A DNA stretch of 64,000 nt. Origin: Hyphomonas atlantica corrig. Lineage in GTDB: Bacteria > Pseudomonadota > Alphaproteobacteria > Caulobacterales > Hyphomonadaceae. Each line of letters begins with the position of its first letter. The first letter of the stretch is position 1. Under the pieces are notes generated by a model. It ran no database searches. It worked only from the letters and a program-made list of their open reading frames with translations, and was not told the DNA's origin. This document shows, one piece after another, positions 44,818 through 54,871 of this stretch. The stretch lies in NCBI RefSeq assembly GCF_000682715.1, contig NZ_AWFH01000062.1:62001-126000 (forward strand). The letters are read 5' to 3'. The position numbers and the translations under genes were made by a program.

Positions 44818-45699
44818 TCAGGGATGAATCGATTCGTTTGACAACAAATCAGCAATCTCGGCAATTTCCCACAGCGCGTCGCTCATGCAGTCTTTCGCTG
44901 AATACTCCAAGACGTCAGCTCCGAATGCGTCCAGAGCCAAACCGTACATTTCCAGGCGCGTCTCGTCGGCTATGAGGATGACATCATCGCCTGGGTCGTA
45001 ATGTGCGGCAATGTCTGCGCCTATCAGCAGTGCATTCAGCGCGCATTCGAAGTGTTCCGGGGCAAGTTGTCCTGTTCGGATTGCCGCACTCGCCGCAAGG
45101 GTGGAAACTGTGTTGTCAGTATTTAGAGACCGTTCGACCCAATCAACAAAAACACGTTCTGAAAAGAGTTGGGGCGGTAGCCTCTCCGTTTGTTCCCGCT
45201 CTTTCCGCAACAGCGCCGACAAATAGTCAGCAGTAGGCTCAGAGGACACGTCGGTGACACGCCCTGCTTCCAAGGTGAAATGAGCCGTGATTGCTAGCGG
45301 CGCACAAATCAAACCATTTGACTGCTCAATACCAAAAAGCAGACTTTCGAGACCTTCGGCATATCCGGGTGGGTTACTCTGTATCAGGCTTGGCACAAGC
45401 AACACATCCATATTGCTGACGAGGTGTCGCCGAATGTCGTCAAGTACAAAAGGAACACGCGGAGTGCTCGTCGAGACACGCCCCCCCATTGCGCCACAAA
45501 CGACCATCTTGCTCTCTTGAGATTGGGCAATAAGCCAATCGCCCAAGGCCCGTTTCAGATGGCACACATTGTCCAAAGCGTCGTTCGTGAGGTGCGCCTC
45601 TACGGCGATGTACGCCTGCACTTCACCCACATCATCGTAGGACCAAGCATGTGCGCGATTCCCGTCCACAAAGACGCCAATGAGCGAGGGAGAACTCAT
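44818..45699 (-). CDS. 2-dehydro-3-deoxygalactonokinase-like protein
   Basis: A 293-residue protein that resembles DgoK in length and in several stretches (LLIGADIAAHYDPGD, LIADETRLEMYGLALDAFGADV, MVVCGAMGGRV). The usual N-terminal phosphate motif DWGTS is not seen; the start reads LIGVFVDGNRAHAWSYDD, so kinase activity may be lost or altered. DgoK phosphorylates 2-keto-3-deoxygalactonate; with an SMP-30 lactonase downstream this points to galactose or arabinose acid metabolism, yet no aldolase or dehydratase lies nearby. The family call is moderate and function should be held open. It is the first gene of the pair. Confidence 0.5.
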   Translation of the reverse strand: MSSPSLIGVFVDGNRAHAWSYDDVGEVQAYIAVEAHLTNDALDNVCHLKRALGDWLIAQSQESKMVVCGAMGGRVSTSTPRVPFVLDDIRRHLVSNMDVLLVPSLIQSNPPGYAEGLESLLFGIEQSNGLICAPLAITAHFTLEAGRVTDVSSEPTADYLSALLRKEREQTERLPPQLFSERVFVDWVERSLNTDNTVSTLAASAAIRTGQLAPEHFECALNALLIGADIAAHYDPGDDVILIADETRLEMYGLALDAFGADVLEYSAKDCMSDALWEIAEIADLLSNESIHP

Positions 45700-45819
45700 A
45701 CTGTGCTCATTGGCCGAAATGGGGCGTCAGATTCTCATGCATGAACTCACGTCGCGTGACTTAGAGGTGTTGTCAATCGAACGGTCGATTTGAGCGGTGA
45801 ACCCGTTTACTGGGAAACC

Positions 45820-46644
45820 ATGACTGATCATGGAAATTCACAATCATCTCCAGCGGACGCGATGCTTCGATTACTGGAAATTATGGCGCAACTGAGAAAC
45901 CCGGAATCCGGATGCCCTTGGGATATCGAACAGAACTTTTCCACCATCGCGCCCTACACAATTGAGGAAGCTTACGAGGTAGCTGATGCAATTGATCGAA
46001 ATGACATGCGCGATCTCAAAGAAGAATTGGGCGACTTGTTGTTTCAAGTCGTCTTCCATAGCCAGATGGCTCAGGAAACGGGTGAATTCGAATTTGAAGA
46101 TGTCGTCGCAGCTATAAACTCGAAAATGATCCGTCGACACCCTCACGTGTTTGGCCCAGAGGGGGGCCGCTCAGCAGAACAGCAAGTCGTTGCCTGGGAG
46201 GTTATCAAAGCCCAAGAACGAGCCGGCAAGTCTCAGCCGGAGGGCACGCCCAGCGCGCTCGACGGAGTAGCTCTGGCACTACCCTCTCTGTTGCGAGCAG
46301 AAAAGCTACAGAAGCGAGCAGCACGGGTAGGTTTTGACTGGACTGACGCACAGCAGATCTTCGACAAGCTTGATGAAGAGGCAGACGAGGTTCGTGAAGC
46401 CATCGATATCGGAGATGCGGACAAGATTGAGGATGAGGTTGGTGATTTGTTGTTCGTAACAGCAAATCTGAGCCGACGCCTCGATGTTGATCCAGAGCAG
46501 GCCTTGAGGCGCGCAAATGCCAAGTTTGAACGACGTTTCCGGGCGATGGAGGCATTGGCGGAATCAGAAGGCACGCGCTTCGCCGACCTCGAGATCGATG
46601 AACAGGAAGCGCTTTGGCAGCGTGTCAAAAAGGCCGAACGCTAA
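45820..46644 (+). CDS. mazG: Nucleoside triphosphate pyrophosphohydrolase MazG
   Basis: A 274-residue tandem-domain MazG. CPWDIEQNFSTIAPYTIEEAYEVADAI and LKEELGDLLFQVVFHSQMA carry the ExxE and ExxD metal sites of the first domain, and a second copy (LDEEADEVREAID, DEVGDLLFVTANLSRRL) lies near residues 185-225. It removes pyrophosphate from noncanonical NTPs. ATG at 45820 is preferred to a TTG at 45790. Convergent with hflX; stops overlap by four bases (46641-46644). The mazG-hflX-hfq linkage is normal for alphaproteobacteria. Confidence 0.93.
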   Translation: MTDHGNSQSSPADAMLRLLEIMAQLRNPESGCPWDIEQNFSTIAPYTIEEAYEVADAIDRNDMRDLKEELGDLLFQVVFHSQMAQETGEFEFEDVVAAINSKMIRRHPHVFGPEGGRSAEQQVVAWEVIKAQERAGKSQPEGTPSALDGVALALPSLLRAEKLQKRAARVGFDWTDAQQIFDKLDEEADEVREAIDIGDADKIEDEVGDLLFVTANLSRRLDVDPEQALRRANAKFERRFRAMEALAESEGTRFADLEIDEQEALWQRVKKAER

Positions 46645-47945
46645 TCCGGCTTGAGGCCTGGAAAATGCGCGTAGAACTGTCCCAGTCGGTCATTTGCAAG
46701 ACGAACAGACATGGCGACATTACCCGTCTCAAGAGCGCTTTCAGATATTACTTCGCCATTTTGGTGCAACCATGCCCGAGCGCGTCCATCCTGTGCGCCA
46801 AGAACGAGCTGAATCTCGGAGGCGCCCTTGAGAAGAACCGCCTCGATCAGATCCAGCAATTCTTCGACACCTCGGCCAGTCAATGCTGACACCAGAACCG
46901 CCGGAGTTTCGACCGTCCCCCGCGCAGCGAATGAAAGCGCGTCGGCTTTATCGTCTGTCAAAAGATCTGCCTTGTTCCAGACCTCAATCATGGGAGGCAA
47001 AGGCAGCCCTGTTTCCTTTTCCAACTGATCAAGCACAATCATGACATCTTCAGCCTGATCGACATCAGACGGGCTCGACCGATCACGAACATGAACCAGA
47101 AGATCTGCCTGCATGGCTTCTTCAAGTGTCGCCTGAAAGCTGTCGATCAAATGGGTGGGAAGATCAGTAATGAATCCGACCGTGTCAATCAGCGCCGCCT
47201 CCCCCAAAGTCGGCAGATCAAACCTGCGAATAGTCGGATCGAGCGTCGCGAAAGGCATGTCCCGCGCGAAGACGTTGGCACCCGAAATTCGGTTAAAAAG
47301 CGTCGACTTGCCGGCATTCGTGTACCCCACCAATGCGATGACCGGCTTGCCACTTCTCTTGCGTCCAGATCTCTGCACGGCGCGGGTTCGCTTCACATCA
47401 TCCAGATCGCGCCTTAGCCGCAAGATCTTGTCGTCCAGCATTCGGCGGTCTGCTTCCAGCTGACTTTCACCGGGACCCGACAAGAACCCTCCACCACCGC
47501 GCTGGCGTTCAAGGTGCGTCCAGGTTCTTACAAGTCTTGACCGCTCGTATAGCAGACGAGCCAATTCGACCTGCAAGCGCCCTTCTTTGGTGCGCGCCCG
47601 CAATCCAAAAATTTCAAGGATCAGACCCGTCCGGTCGATGACTTTAACTTCCAGCTTGCGCTCCAGATTGCGCTGCTGAACGGGCGTGAGGTCGCCGTCG
47701 ATCACCGCAATGGTGCAATCATTCTGTTTCAGGTCGTCAGCCAGACGCTCAAGAATGCCGCCCGAAAGCAGTACAGACGAGTTAACTTTCCTAACATGCT
47801 CTGCCCGCAGGAATGCCAAATCACAGCCCAGCGCCTCGACGAGACCCGATGTCTCCTCCAGCCTGTCTTCGGTTGGCCTATTGGCAGGTGTGAACCACGG
47901 GATGATCGCACCGGCCACTTCAGGCGCCGGCGTTCGGTCGATCAT
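46641..47945 (-). CDS. hflX: Ribosome-splitting GTPase HflX
   Basis: A 434-residue HflX. The N-terminal ribosome-binding region (LVEALGCDLAFLRAEHVRKV, VIDRTGLILEIFGLRA, TKEGRLQVELARLLYERSRLV) precedes a G domain: GYTNAGKSTLFN (G1), FATLDPTIRR (G2), IDTVGFITDLPTHLIDSF (G3), VWNKADLL (G4), VSALTGRG (G5). It splits stalled ribosomes under stress. ATG at 47945 is preferred to a TTG four codons upstream, which would almost reach hfq. Last gene of the long block beginning at dus. Confidence 0.95.
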   Translation of the reverse strand: MIDRTPAPEVAGAIIPWFTPANRPTEDRLEETSGLVEALGCDLAFLRAEHVRKVNSSVLLSGGILERLADDLKQNDCTIAVIDGDLTPVQQRNLERKLEVKVIDRTGLILEIFGLRARTKEGRLQVELARLLYERSRLVRTWTHLERQRGGGGFLSGPGESQLEADRRMLDDKILRLRRDLDDVKRTRAVQRSGRKRSGKPVIALVGYTNAGKSTLFNRISGANVFARDMPFATLDPTIRRFDLPTLGEAALIDTVGFITDLPTHLIDSFQATLEEAMQADLLVHVRDRSSPSDVDQAEDVMIVLDQLEKETGLPLPPMIEVWNKADLLTDDKADALSFAARGTVETPAVLVSALTGRGVEELLDLIEAVLLKGASEIQLVLGAQDGRARAWLHQNGEVISESALETGNVAMSVRLANDRLGQFYAHFPGLKPD

Positions 47946-47963
47946 CTTATCAGTCAAAGCGGT

Positions 47964-48212
47964 TTAGTCCGCATCCATTTCCTCATCGAACAATTGTACC
48001 GGAGCGCTCGGAGCAATTGTGGAAATGGCGTGTTTGTACACAAGTTGTGGTGGCCGCCCGTCACCGCGCAGAAGCACACAGAAATTGTCGAACCACGTCA
48101 CAACACCCTGCAGTTTGACACCATTGACGAGAAACACGGTCAGAGGCGTACGTGATTTGCGGACGGCGTTGAGAAAAGTATCTTGCAAGTTCTGTTTTTT
48201 GTCGGCGGACAT
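47964..48212 (-). CDS. hfq: RNA chaperone Hfq
   Basis: An 82-residue Hfq: [42 protein letters not shown] (Sm1, split here) and the Sm2 motif [11 protein letters not shown]. The hexamer pairs small RNAs with mRNAs. ATG at 48212 gives the standard start; the open frame to 48278 is not family-like. The C-terminal tail is short and acidic ([12 protein letters not shown]), as usual in alphaproteobacteria. 18 bases upstream of hflX. Confidence 0.97.
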   Translation of the reverse strand: MSADKKQNLQDTFLNAVRKSRTPLTVFLVNGVKLQGVVTWFDNFCVLLRGDGRPPQLVYKHAISTIAPSAPVQLFDEEMDAD

Positions 48213-48291
48213 GACGGAAATCCAATCTGGCCTGTTCTTGTTATGTGTCGCGCTAACGGGATTACTGCGCAAGTGCAAGTGCGAACAACTG

Positions 48292-49698
48292 TTAACCCCG
48301 CCAAAAGCTGAGGGAAAGCGCTGGAATCAGGGCCAGAACCTCCAAACGCCCTAAAATCATGGTAAAAATGGTTAAAGCCTGCGCAGGTCCAGACAGATCC
48401 ATGGGGTAGCTCCCAAGGACAGCCGCAGAGTTCGTCAGGCTTCCTATGGCGAGGCGAATTGATGGCACAAATTCCTCGCCCATGAACGAATAGGCCGCCA
48501 TGGTGAGGAAAATCGCCAAGATGTATCCAATCAAGTACACCCAAACACCGATGACGCTTCTTTCGTTGAGTTCCCTGTCTCGAAATGTGAAGCGCAAAAT
48601 GGATCGACGGTAGCCAAGCTGTCTGAACTCCTGTCCTGCTCGCCTTGCCAGCACGATAAAACGTGCAAGCTTGACGCCGCCCGCAGCCGACAGCGCAGAG
48701 CCTCCAATCAGCGCTGGCAAGACCAGGACTGGTAGTGGAATGCGATTGTAGTCGGCCGGGTCAGACAAGGACAAACCGGACGTCGATAGCGCGGACAGCG
48801 CCCAGGAGAGCCCTTCCGTGACGTTCAGGTCTGAGGCCAGTGCAAAACAAATGAAAACGATGAGCAATCCCACGAACAAGGAAACTTCGGGATCGGAAAT
48901 GGCTTTGAAGGGTTTTCCATCGCGCAAAGGTAACCACAGGGCGAGGCCCATGGCCCCCGCAAACAATCCCACGCCCAAGATAATGGATGGCCCGGTATCA
49001 AGAGGTGCGCGCATAACTCCCTGAGGATGCACAAGACCCGTGGTCAGAGCGCTAATCGCGTCGCCCAAGGCCCGCTCTGCTGGAACACCCATGAAAACGA
49101 GTCCTGAAAACAATAGCAGGATCGAAACAATCATGAGCATGGCAACCATGCGAACGACGCGTGGAACTGCATCAAAAAAGCTTGTTTCAGGAACCGTAAA
49201 CAAGACGGTTCGGTGAATTCCTGGCCCACCAAGATTAAGTGCAGCCAGCACACTGGCCGCCGCAACGACCGTCGCCAAACCGCCTAACAAATGCAGCATG
49301 CCCCGCCAAACAACCAGACTGATTGGCCACTGATTATCCTGCACCGAAATCACGGATTGTCCGGTGGTGGTCAAGCAGGCCGTTGCCTCGTGAATGGCGC
49401 TGATGACGCTGTCGTTTTGAACCCCCAGAATAAAGGGCAAGCACGTAGCAACGGGTGTGATGAACCACCACAAGATAACTGTTGCCAGTGCATCTGAGGG
49501 CCTCGCCTTGCGTTCAGGCTTCGGCGTTAGAAGCAGTACGCTGCTCGCCAAGACAATGATTGCCAATGCCATTGTACCAAAGGCAAAGATCTGACTCGTT
49601 TCCCTTGCGGCGATTGCCATGAACATGGCGGGAATCGCTGCAACCACAACGACAATCAATAGTAACGCCAGAACCCGAACGACCGATGCGTAGTTCAT
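48292..49698 (-). CDS. trkH: TrkH family potassium transporter
   Basis: A 468-residue membrane protein with four pore-loop repeats of the SKT superfamily. Filter glycines of three loops are seen at TTTGQS (G113), ALTTGLV (G221) and ALSTSGLS (G308); the fourth loop reads [10 protein letters not shown] (421-429), with Ser in place of the usual Gly. The arginine-rich segment around REFRQ-type residues 353-380 ([19 protein letters not shown]) fits the intramembrane gate region. With TrkA it imports K+. Gene ends 80 bases before hfq and starts 4 bases after trkA. Confidence 0.88.
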   Translation of the reverse strand: MNYASVVRVLALLLIVVVVAAIPAMFMAIAARETSQIFAFGTMALAIIVLASSVLLLTPKPERKARPSDALATVILWWFITPVATCLPFILGVQNDSVISAIHEATACLTTTGQSVISVQDNQWPISLVVWRGMLHLLGGLATVVAAASVLAALNLGGPGIHRTVLFTVPETSFFDAVPRVVRMVAMLMIVSILLLFSGLVFMGVPAERALGDAISALTTGLVHPQGVMRAPLDTGPSIILGVGLFAGAMGLALWLPLRDGKPFKAISDPEVSLFVGLLIVFICFALASDLNVTEGLSWALSALSTSGLSLSDPADYNRIPLPVLVLPALIGGSALSAAGGVKLARFIVLARRAGQEFRQLGYRRSILRFTFRDRELNERSVIGVWVYLIGYILAIFLTMAAYSFMGEEFVPSIRLAIGSLTNSAAVLGSYPMDLSGPAQALTIFTMILGRLEVLALIPALSLSFWRG

Positions 49699-49701
49699 GA
49701 C

Positions 49702-51075
49702 CTAGAAGAAGTCCGGGCTGACCCGGAAATACTTCTCAACCTTCCTGACCATCTCTTCTTCATAGAAGATTATCAATTGATCCTCTGCCTGAACAATAAC
49801 ATCGGGCCCGGCGATCAAAACCTCCTTGCCACGAATAATTGCGGCTGCCGTCATGCCTTCGGGCAGATCATCATAGCCCAGTGGCTTGCCGATCAATGAG
49901 GACGACTCAAGTGTAATGCCTTCAGCGACTTCTGCCTTCCCGTCTTCAATCGACTGAAGCCCCAAGATACGGCCGCGTCGCATCCGCAAAAGGATTTGAG
50001 ATACGGTCAGCGCCCTTGGGTCCAGAACAGCATCAACACGAAGGTCTCTTGCCAAACCGGCGAGTTCTGTAGCGTTTACAAGCGCCAAAGTTCTCTTCGC
50101 ACCTGCTCGCTTGGCCAAATTTGATATCAACAAATTCGCTTTGTCGTCGTTTGTGATCGCCACAACGAAGTCTGCCTTTGGAGCCCCGGCTTCGGCCAGA
50201 ATGTCCGGGTTCAGGCCGTCCCCCTGAATGACGATCGTCCGCCTCACTGCCGCGACAACGTCGTTGGCGCGCTTCGCATTGTGTTCGATCAAGCGTACGC
50301 GGTTCTTCGCTTCCTGTTCCAGCGTTGTAGCGACGTAGAGACCGACATTGCCCCCGCCAACGATAACAACATGCCCAGACTGTTCGGAATCCCGGTTGAA
50401 GATGGATGTAAGCCGCTCGGCATGTTCATCCAGCACCGCAATGTAAGCGCGGTCTCCTGGCTTCAACACGTCATTTGATCTGGGGGCCCTGACAGAATCT
50501 TTCCGACCGATGCCGACAATTCGGGCGGACAAGTCTGGAAACAATCCCCGGAGCTGATCGACCGGTGTATCCAGAAGTGGATTACTGTCCTCAACCTCAA
50601 GACCGATAAGCCGAACGCGTCCCTTCCCGAACGTCGCGCTCATAACGGCGCCAGGCGTTCTGAAGCGCTGAAGAATGGCCTCACCAACTTCCATTTCAGG
50701 CGAGATCACCATGTCTATGGGCAGGCCTTCGCGCGAGAATACGTTCTTCCACGCCGGGTCTATGTAGGATTGCTCCCGCACCCGAGCAATCTTGTAAGGT
50801 ACCGAGAACAGGGTGTGGGCAATCTGGCAGATGACCATGTTGATCTCGTCAAAATGGGTCACTGCGATGATCATTTCGCAGTCCGCCGCGCCGGCTTTCT
50901 TGAGGACATCCGGGTGAGCCGCATGACCTGTGACACCACGAACATCCAGATCCGTCGAAACCTGATCGACGAGGTCGGGATTTTCATCAATGATGGTAAT
51001 ATCGTGCTTTTCGCGTGCGAGGCGGCGCGCGATTCCGTGCCCCACGCGCCCCGCGCCGCATATCAGAACATGCAT
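49702..51075 (-). CDS. trkA: Trk system potassium transporter TrkA
   Basis: A 457-residue cytoplasmic gating protein built of two RCK repeats: MHVLICGAGRVGHGIARRLA is the first Rossmann start (GxGxxG), HVVIVGGGNVGLYVATTLE (about 234-252) the second, each followed by a TrkA-C domain (KGRVRLIGLEVEDSNPLL; AEGITLESSSLIGKPLGY). It binds NAD(H) or ATP and opens TrkH. ntrYX-trkA linkage is typical of alphaproteobacteria. It starts 22 bases after ntrX. Confidence 0.94.
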   Translation of the reverse strand: MHVLICGAGRVGHGIARRLAREKHDITIIDENPDLVDQVSTDLDVRGVTGHAAHPDVLKKAGAADCEMIIAVTHFDEINMVICQIAHTLFSVPYKIARVREQSYIDPAWKNVFSREGLPIDMVISPEMEVGEAILQRFRTPGAVMSATFGKGRVRLIGLEVEDSNPLLDTPVDQLRGLFPDLSARIVGIGRKDSVRAPRSNDVLKPGDRAYIAVLDEHAERLTSIFNRDSEQSGHVVIVGGGNVGLYVATTLEQEAKNRVRLIEHNAKRANDVVAAVRRTIVIQGDGLNPDILAEAGAPKADFVVAITNDDKANLLISNLAKRAGAKRTLALVNATELAGLARDLRVDAVLDPRALTVSQILLRMRRGRILGLQSIEDGKAEVAEGITLESSSLIGKPLGYDDLPEGMTAAAIIRGKEVLIAGPDVIVQAEDQLIIFYEEEMVRKVEKYFRVSPDFF

Positions 51076-51096
51076 GTCTACAGCCCTTTGACGGCC

Positions 51097-52485
51097 CTAA
51101 CCGTCCTGACGAGTAAGATTGGAGTTAACGCCTAAAGCCTTTAATTTTCTATGCAAGGCGGAGCGTTCCATTCCGATAAATTCAGCCGTCCGCGAAATGT
51201 TTCCGTTAAATCGCGTGATCTGAAGCGCGAGATACTCTCGCTCAAACTGCTCGCGAGCATCTCTTAGCGACAATCCAACCAATTCAGCAGAGCCACTTTT
51301 ACCCGTATTTCCCGGCACGACCGATGTCTCACGCGGCAATTCATCGACGCTGACCGGGCGACTTGCGTCTGACGGAGAAAGGATGAGGATGCGCTCAACG
51401 ACATTTCGAAGCTGCCGGATGTTGCCCGGCCAATCCATTGATTGAAGCACGGCCATGGCTTCATCCGAAAATGCTCTCGGTGTTAGTCCAGATGAATCGG
51501 CAATTCGGTTGGTGAAATAGTCCACCAGGTCGCGAATATCATCGCGGCGTTCGGCGAGAGACGGAACGCGCAAGGGAACCACGCTCAACCTGTAGAACAG
51601 GTCTTCACGAAAGCGGCCTTCTGCAATTTCCTGACGGATATCCTTTGTTGAAGCCGACATGACGCGCACATCGACACTGACGTCCGATTTGCCCCCTACT
51701 CGCTGAAAACGTTGTTCAGTCAGAACGCGCAGAATTTTGTTCTGTGTGCCGAGTGGCATGTCAGCCACTTCGTCCAGAAGAAGTGTGCCGTTATGAGCTT
51801 TCTCGAACAAACCAATACGGGTCGTGCGGCCTTGAGAATCTTCCTCCCCAAACAATGCGCCTTCCATTTGCTCCGGCGCAATCGTGGCGGCGTTCACAAC
51901 TACGAATGGGCCGTCAGACCTCTGAGAATTTCGGTGTATCAGTCGGGCGGCGAGTTCTTTGCCGGAACCGGCTGGGCCCGTTATCATGACCCGTGAGTTT
52001 GTCGGTGCCACCTTGTCGATCGAAGCGCGCAAAGTCCCGGCTGCCTGGCTTTCACCTATCCACTGCTCATTGTCCCCCGCCCTGTTCTTCAGGGCAGCAT
52101 TTTCATATTTCAGAGCTGCAGATTCGATCGCCCGCTCGATCATATGAAGCAACCGATCGGTCTTGAAAGGCTTCTCAATGAAATCATAAGCGCCGCGCCG
52201 GATAGCTGCGACCGCTGTCTCAATATTGCCGTGTCCGCTAATAACGATCACCGGCAAAATGGGGTCGATAGATTTCAGGTACTTCAACAGCGACAGACCG
52301 TCCATCCCACTTCCCTGAAGCCAAACGTCGAGGATAACCAGACGAGGTGTTCGTGCACGAACTTCTTCCAATGCGCGTTCAGCCGTGTCAGCTGTTCTGG
52401 CGGAATATCCCTCATCTCCGAGAACGCCAGCAATCAGCTCTCGGATATCAGGTTCGTCGTCTACCACTAGAATGTCAAATGCCAT
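51097..52485 (-). CDS. ntrX: Nitrogen assimilation response regulator NtrX
   Basis: A 462-residue bEBP-type regulator. Receiver domain with D9/D10 and phospho-acceptor Asp53 (LVILDVWL), Lys105; AAA+ domain with Walker A GPAGSGKE (170-177), LFGEEDSQGRTTRIG in place of the GAFTGA loop, LLLDEVADMP as Walker B; and a Fis-type HTH (NISRTAEFIGMERSALHRKLK). With sensor NtrY it responds to nitrogen or redox state. Loss of GAFTGA means it is not expected to drive sigma-54 polymerase. The ATG at 52485 is the family start; upstream frame runs into ntrY. It is 13 bases after ntrY. Confidence 0.93.
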   Translation of the reverse strand: MAFDILVVDDEPDIRELIAGVLGDEGYSARTADTAERALEEVRARTPRLVILDVWLQGSGMDGLSLLKYLKSIDPILPVIVISGHGNIETAVAAIRRGAYDFIEKPFKTDRLLHMIERAIESAALKYENAALKNRAGDNEQWIGESQAAGTLRASIDKVAPTNSRVMITGPAGSGKELAARLIHRNSQRSDGPFVVVNAATIAPEQMEGALFGEEDSQGRTTRIGLFEKAHNGTLLLDEVADMPLGTQNKILRVLTEQRFQRVGGKSDVSVDVRVMSASTKDIRQEIAEGRFREDLFYRLSVVPLRVPSLAERRDDIRDLVDYFTNRIADSSGLTPRAFSDEAMAVLQSMDWPGNIRQLRNVVERILILSPSDASRPVSVDELPRETSVVPGNTGKSGSAELVGLSLRDAREQFEREYLALQITRFNGNISRTAEFIGMERSALHRKLKALGVNSNLTRQDG

Positions 52486-52498
52486 CTGTCGGGCTCCT

Positions 52499-54763
52499 CT
52501 ACACCAAACCGGCCGGGGCCGGTAATTCGTCCAACTCGTCGTCGTGTTGGGCATCAAACGTTTCACTAACTTTCAGGGAATCATGCGGTAACCAGACCCG
52601 AACCCGGGCGCCGCGCATTCCATCCAGACGGTTCTGCAAGGATATCGACCCGCCATGGTCAACGATAATTCGGTTCACAATCGCCAGGCCTAGACCAGTC
52701 CCTTTTTCACGAGTTGTCACATAGGGTTCAAGCAGCCGATCCCTGACATCCTCCGGAAATCCGGGCCCGTTGTCCTCGATCGTGATGTCTAGCCCTTTCT
52801 CGGACTCTGTCAGGCTCACCCGAATGTGCCCTTGCACGTCAGCTTCTTCCGGCATGCCCTCAATTGCTTCTGCCGCATTCTTGAGAAGGTTTCCAAAGGC
52901 CTGGCCGATCAGTCGTTCGTCTCCCAGATACGTGACTGACTCTGCTTCTGATTCAAACACGACCTTGATATCGGGAGACACCATGCCTTGTGAGAAACTC
53001 GTCGCCTCAAGAACCGACTTCATATCGAACTTGTTGGCGTTGGGTTTTGGCATTCGCGCAAACGACGAAAACTCCTCTACCATCCGGCCAATATCACCTA
53101 CTTGGCGCAGGATTGTCTCGATGCATCTGTCGAACACACCATCGGTGTCATCAATGGAACTCGCATACCGGCGCCGAAGTCGCTCAGTCGATAGCATAAT
53201 GGGTGTCAACGGATTACGGATTTCGTGAGCGATTCTTCGAGCCACGTCGCGCCAAGCCAACTGCCGCTGCGCGTTTACAAGGCGAGTTGTGTCATCAAAC
53301 GTCAGCACACAACCACCAGCTGGGTCGGGTGCGGTTTTCAGCCGGAAATGCCGTATTGCACCGTTTCTGTTTATATCGATTGAAGCATCAACCGGTGACC
53401 CCTGTTGAAGTGTGTCTTTCGCAAACTGAACAAAGTCAGGTGCGACATCTGCTAGAAACGCGCCCTCCTGAATTTCGTCAACACCCAGCAAGTCTCCAGC
53501 CGACCGGTTCGCCAGCGTTACGACCATGTGTGGATCCATCCGGATAACGCCTGCACTTACCTCGGCAAGCAGTGTCTCAACAAAATGGCGACGATCTTCT
53601 TCATCTTCTCGTGCTCGGATCAGGGCGCTTCTTTGCTCTGACAATTGCTCCGTCATCGCATTAAACGACTTGCTGAGAGCATAGACTTCATCTTTTGCAC
53701 CGGTAACAGGCACCCGAACGGTCAGGTCGCCGTCCCTGACCGTGTGAGCCGCCATAGCAAGTCGACCGATTGGACCGGTAACGCGACCAGCAGCCTCAAG
53801 ACCCAAGCGCCCGGCCAATAACAAAACAAGTGCAGCGATTTGCGCGTATCCGATGGCAAAGATTGTCTGGAGCCGCCCGCCCTGGCGCTTCGCATTATTG
53901 TACTGAATGATTTCGGCCTCCGCTTCACGAAGGCGAACCGCGGCATTGCGGTCAAAATTCTTCACCGCGTAAATATAGCCGTTCAGGGGTTCGGTAATGT
54001 GGATGAGCGCGGTGGCGACGCCGCGATTTTCGTAGAGCGTCGTTGCGATTTCACCTCTGTCAGCTTCCTCAAAAGCTGCTGCGGGCGGCGGGATCAGAAT
54101 GGCGTCCTGCACGCTTTCCTCGGCAATCAATTCGACCCCGTCGTCACCTAGAATGGCAATGGTAAGAAAGTCCCTGAAGGCAAGTTCAGACCGCAAACCT
54201 TCAGAAAACGCTACGGAGGTATTTGCGGACAAGGCACGCGAGACATCGCCATCTCCAAAACTGGCCTCAACATCTCGAGCAAAATTCTCGACATCGAGAG
54301 CGGCCAATCGCACATCTACGTCGAATGTCGTCTCGAAATTATCGACATAGTTGCGAAAAATCTCTGCGTTCTTCTCCATCACCGAGTCGACGCGCTCGCC
54401 AAGCCAGTTGTCGAGCCCCTGTGTGAAGATGGCACCCAGAAACACAGCGACGATCGCTGAGGGAACCAGTGCCGAAAAGCCAAACAACATAACGAACCGC
54501 CGAGCGAGACGACCACGCCCCTCGCTCTCACTGTTTGACTGAATAGCGAAGTATTCGCGCACCACGATAGTCGCGAGCACGATGACGACGACGAAGTTCA
54601 GACCCAGCAACCAAGGCGTTGTACCGGCGGTCGGATTGTCGGGGTCTACGCCTGAAATCGCAATAAAAGTTGCAAAAACGGCAACAAGCGCAGCGATAAT
54701 GAACAGCCCTTCGAAAAGGGCCCAACTTGCCTTGGAGGCTTGCTGACTCAACACGTTCGACAA
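52499..54763 (-). CDS. ntrY: Sensor histidine kinase NtrY
   Basis: A 754-residue membrane kinase. Hydrophobic helices lie in the first 120 residues (FEGLFIIAALVAVFATFIA, WLLGLNFVVVIVLATIVV, LVPSAIVAVFLGAIF) and again near 305-325; a periplasmic sensing region is between, then HAMP (GPIGRLAMAAHTVRDGDLT), PAS and HisKA with RRIAHEIRNPLTPIMLS (His phosphorylated), and the ATPase domain (NLLKNAAEAIEG N-box, DNGPGFP G1, GTGLGLAIVNRI G2). It phosphorylates NtrX. The 108 bases before it may carry a promoter. Confidence 0.95.
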   Translation of the reverse strand: MSNVLSQQASKASWALFEGLFIIAALVAVFATFIAISGVDPDNPTAGTTPWLLGLNFVVVIVLATIVVREYFAIQSNSESEGRGRLARRFVMLFGFSALVPSAIVAVFLGAIFTQGLDNWLGERVDSVMEKNAEIFRNYVDNFETTFDVDVRLAALDVENFARDVEASFGDGDVSRALSANTSVAFSEGLRSELAFRDFLTIAILGDDGVELIAEESVQDAILIPPPAAAFEEADRGEIATTLYENRGVATALIHITEPLNGYIYAVKNFDRNAAVRLREAEAEIIQYNNAKRQGGRLQTIFAIGYAQIAALVLLLAGRLGLEAAGRVTGPIGRLAMAAHTVRDGDLTVRVPVTGAKDEVYALSKSFNAMTEQLSEQRSALIRAREDEEDRRHFVETLLAEVSAGVIRMDPHMVVTLANRSAGDLLGVDEIQEGAFLADVAPDFVQFAKDTLQQGSPVDASIDINRNGAIRHFRLKTAPDPAGGCVLTFDDTTRLVNAQRQLAWRDVARRIAHEIRNPLTPIMLSTERLRRRYASSIDDTDGVFDRCIETILRQVGDIGRMVEEFSSFARMPKPNANKFDMKSVLEATSFSQGMVSPDIKVVFESEAESVTYLGDERLIGQAFGNLLKNAAEAIEGMPEEADVQGHIRVSLTESEKGLDITIEDNGPGFPEDVRDRLLEPYVTTREKGTGLGLAIVNRIIVDHGGSISLQNRLDGMRGARVRVWLPHDSLKVSETFDAQHDDELDELPAPAGLV

Positions 54764-54871
54764 AAAACTACCGCTCTACACTCGGCTAAAAAGCCCATTG
54801 CACTTCAAACACATAATCGTGCCTGAATCGCAACACTGGTGCAGTAATGCCACAGTTGTTGTGTCAGTCAA

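Noticed and set aside
54838-54843. NtrC binding site in the ntrC-ntrY gap
   Set aside because: Only one half-site (GGTGCA) is present; the other half is missing, so chance is sufficient.
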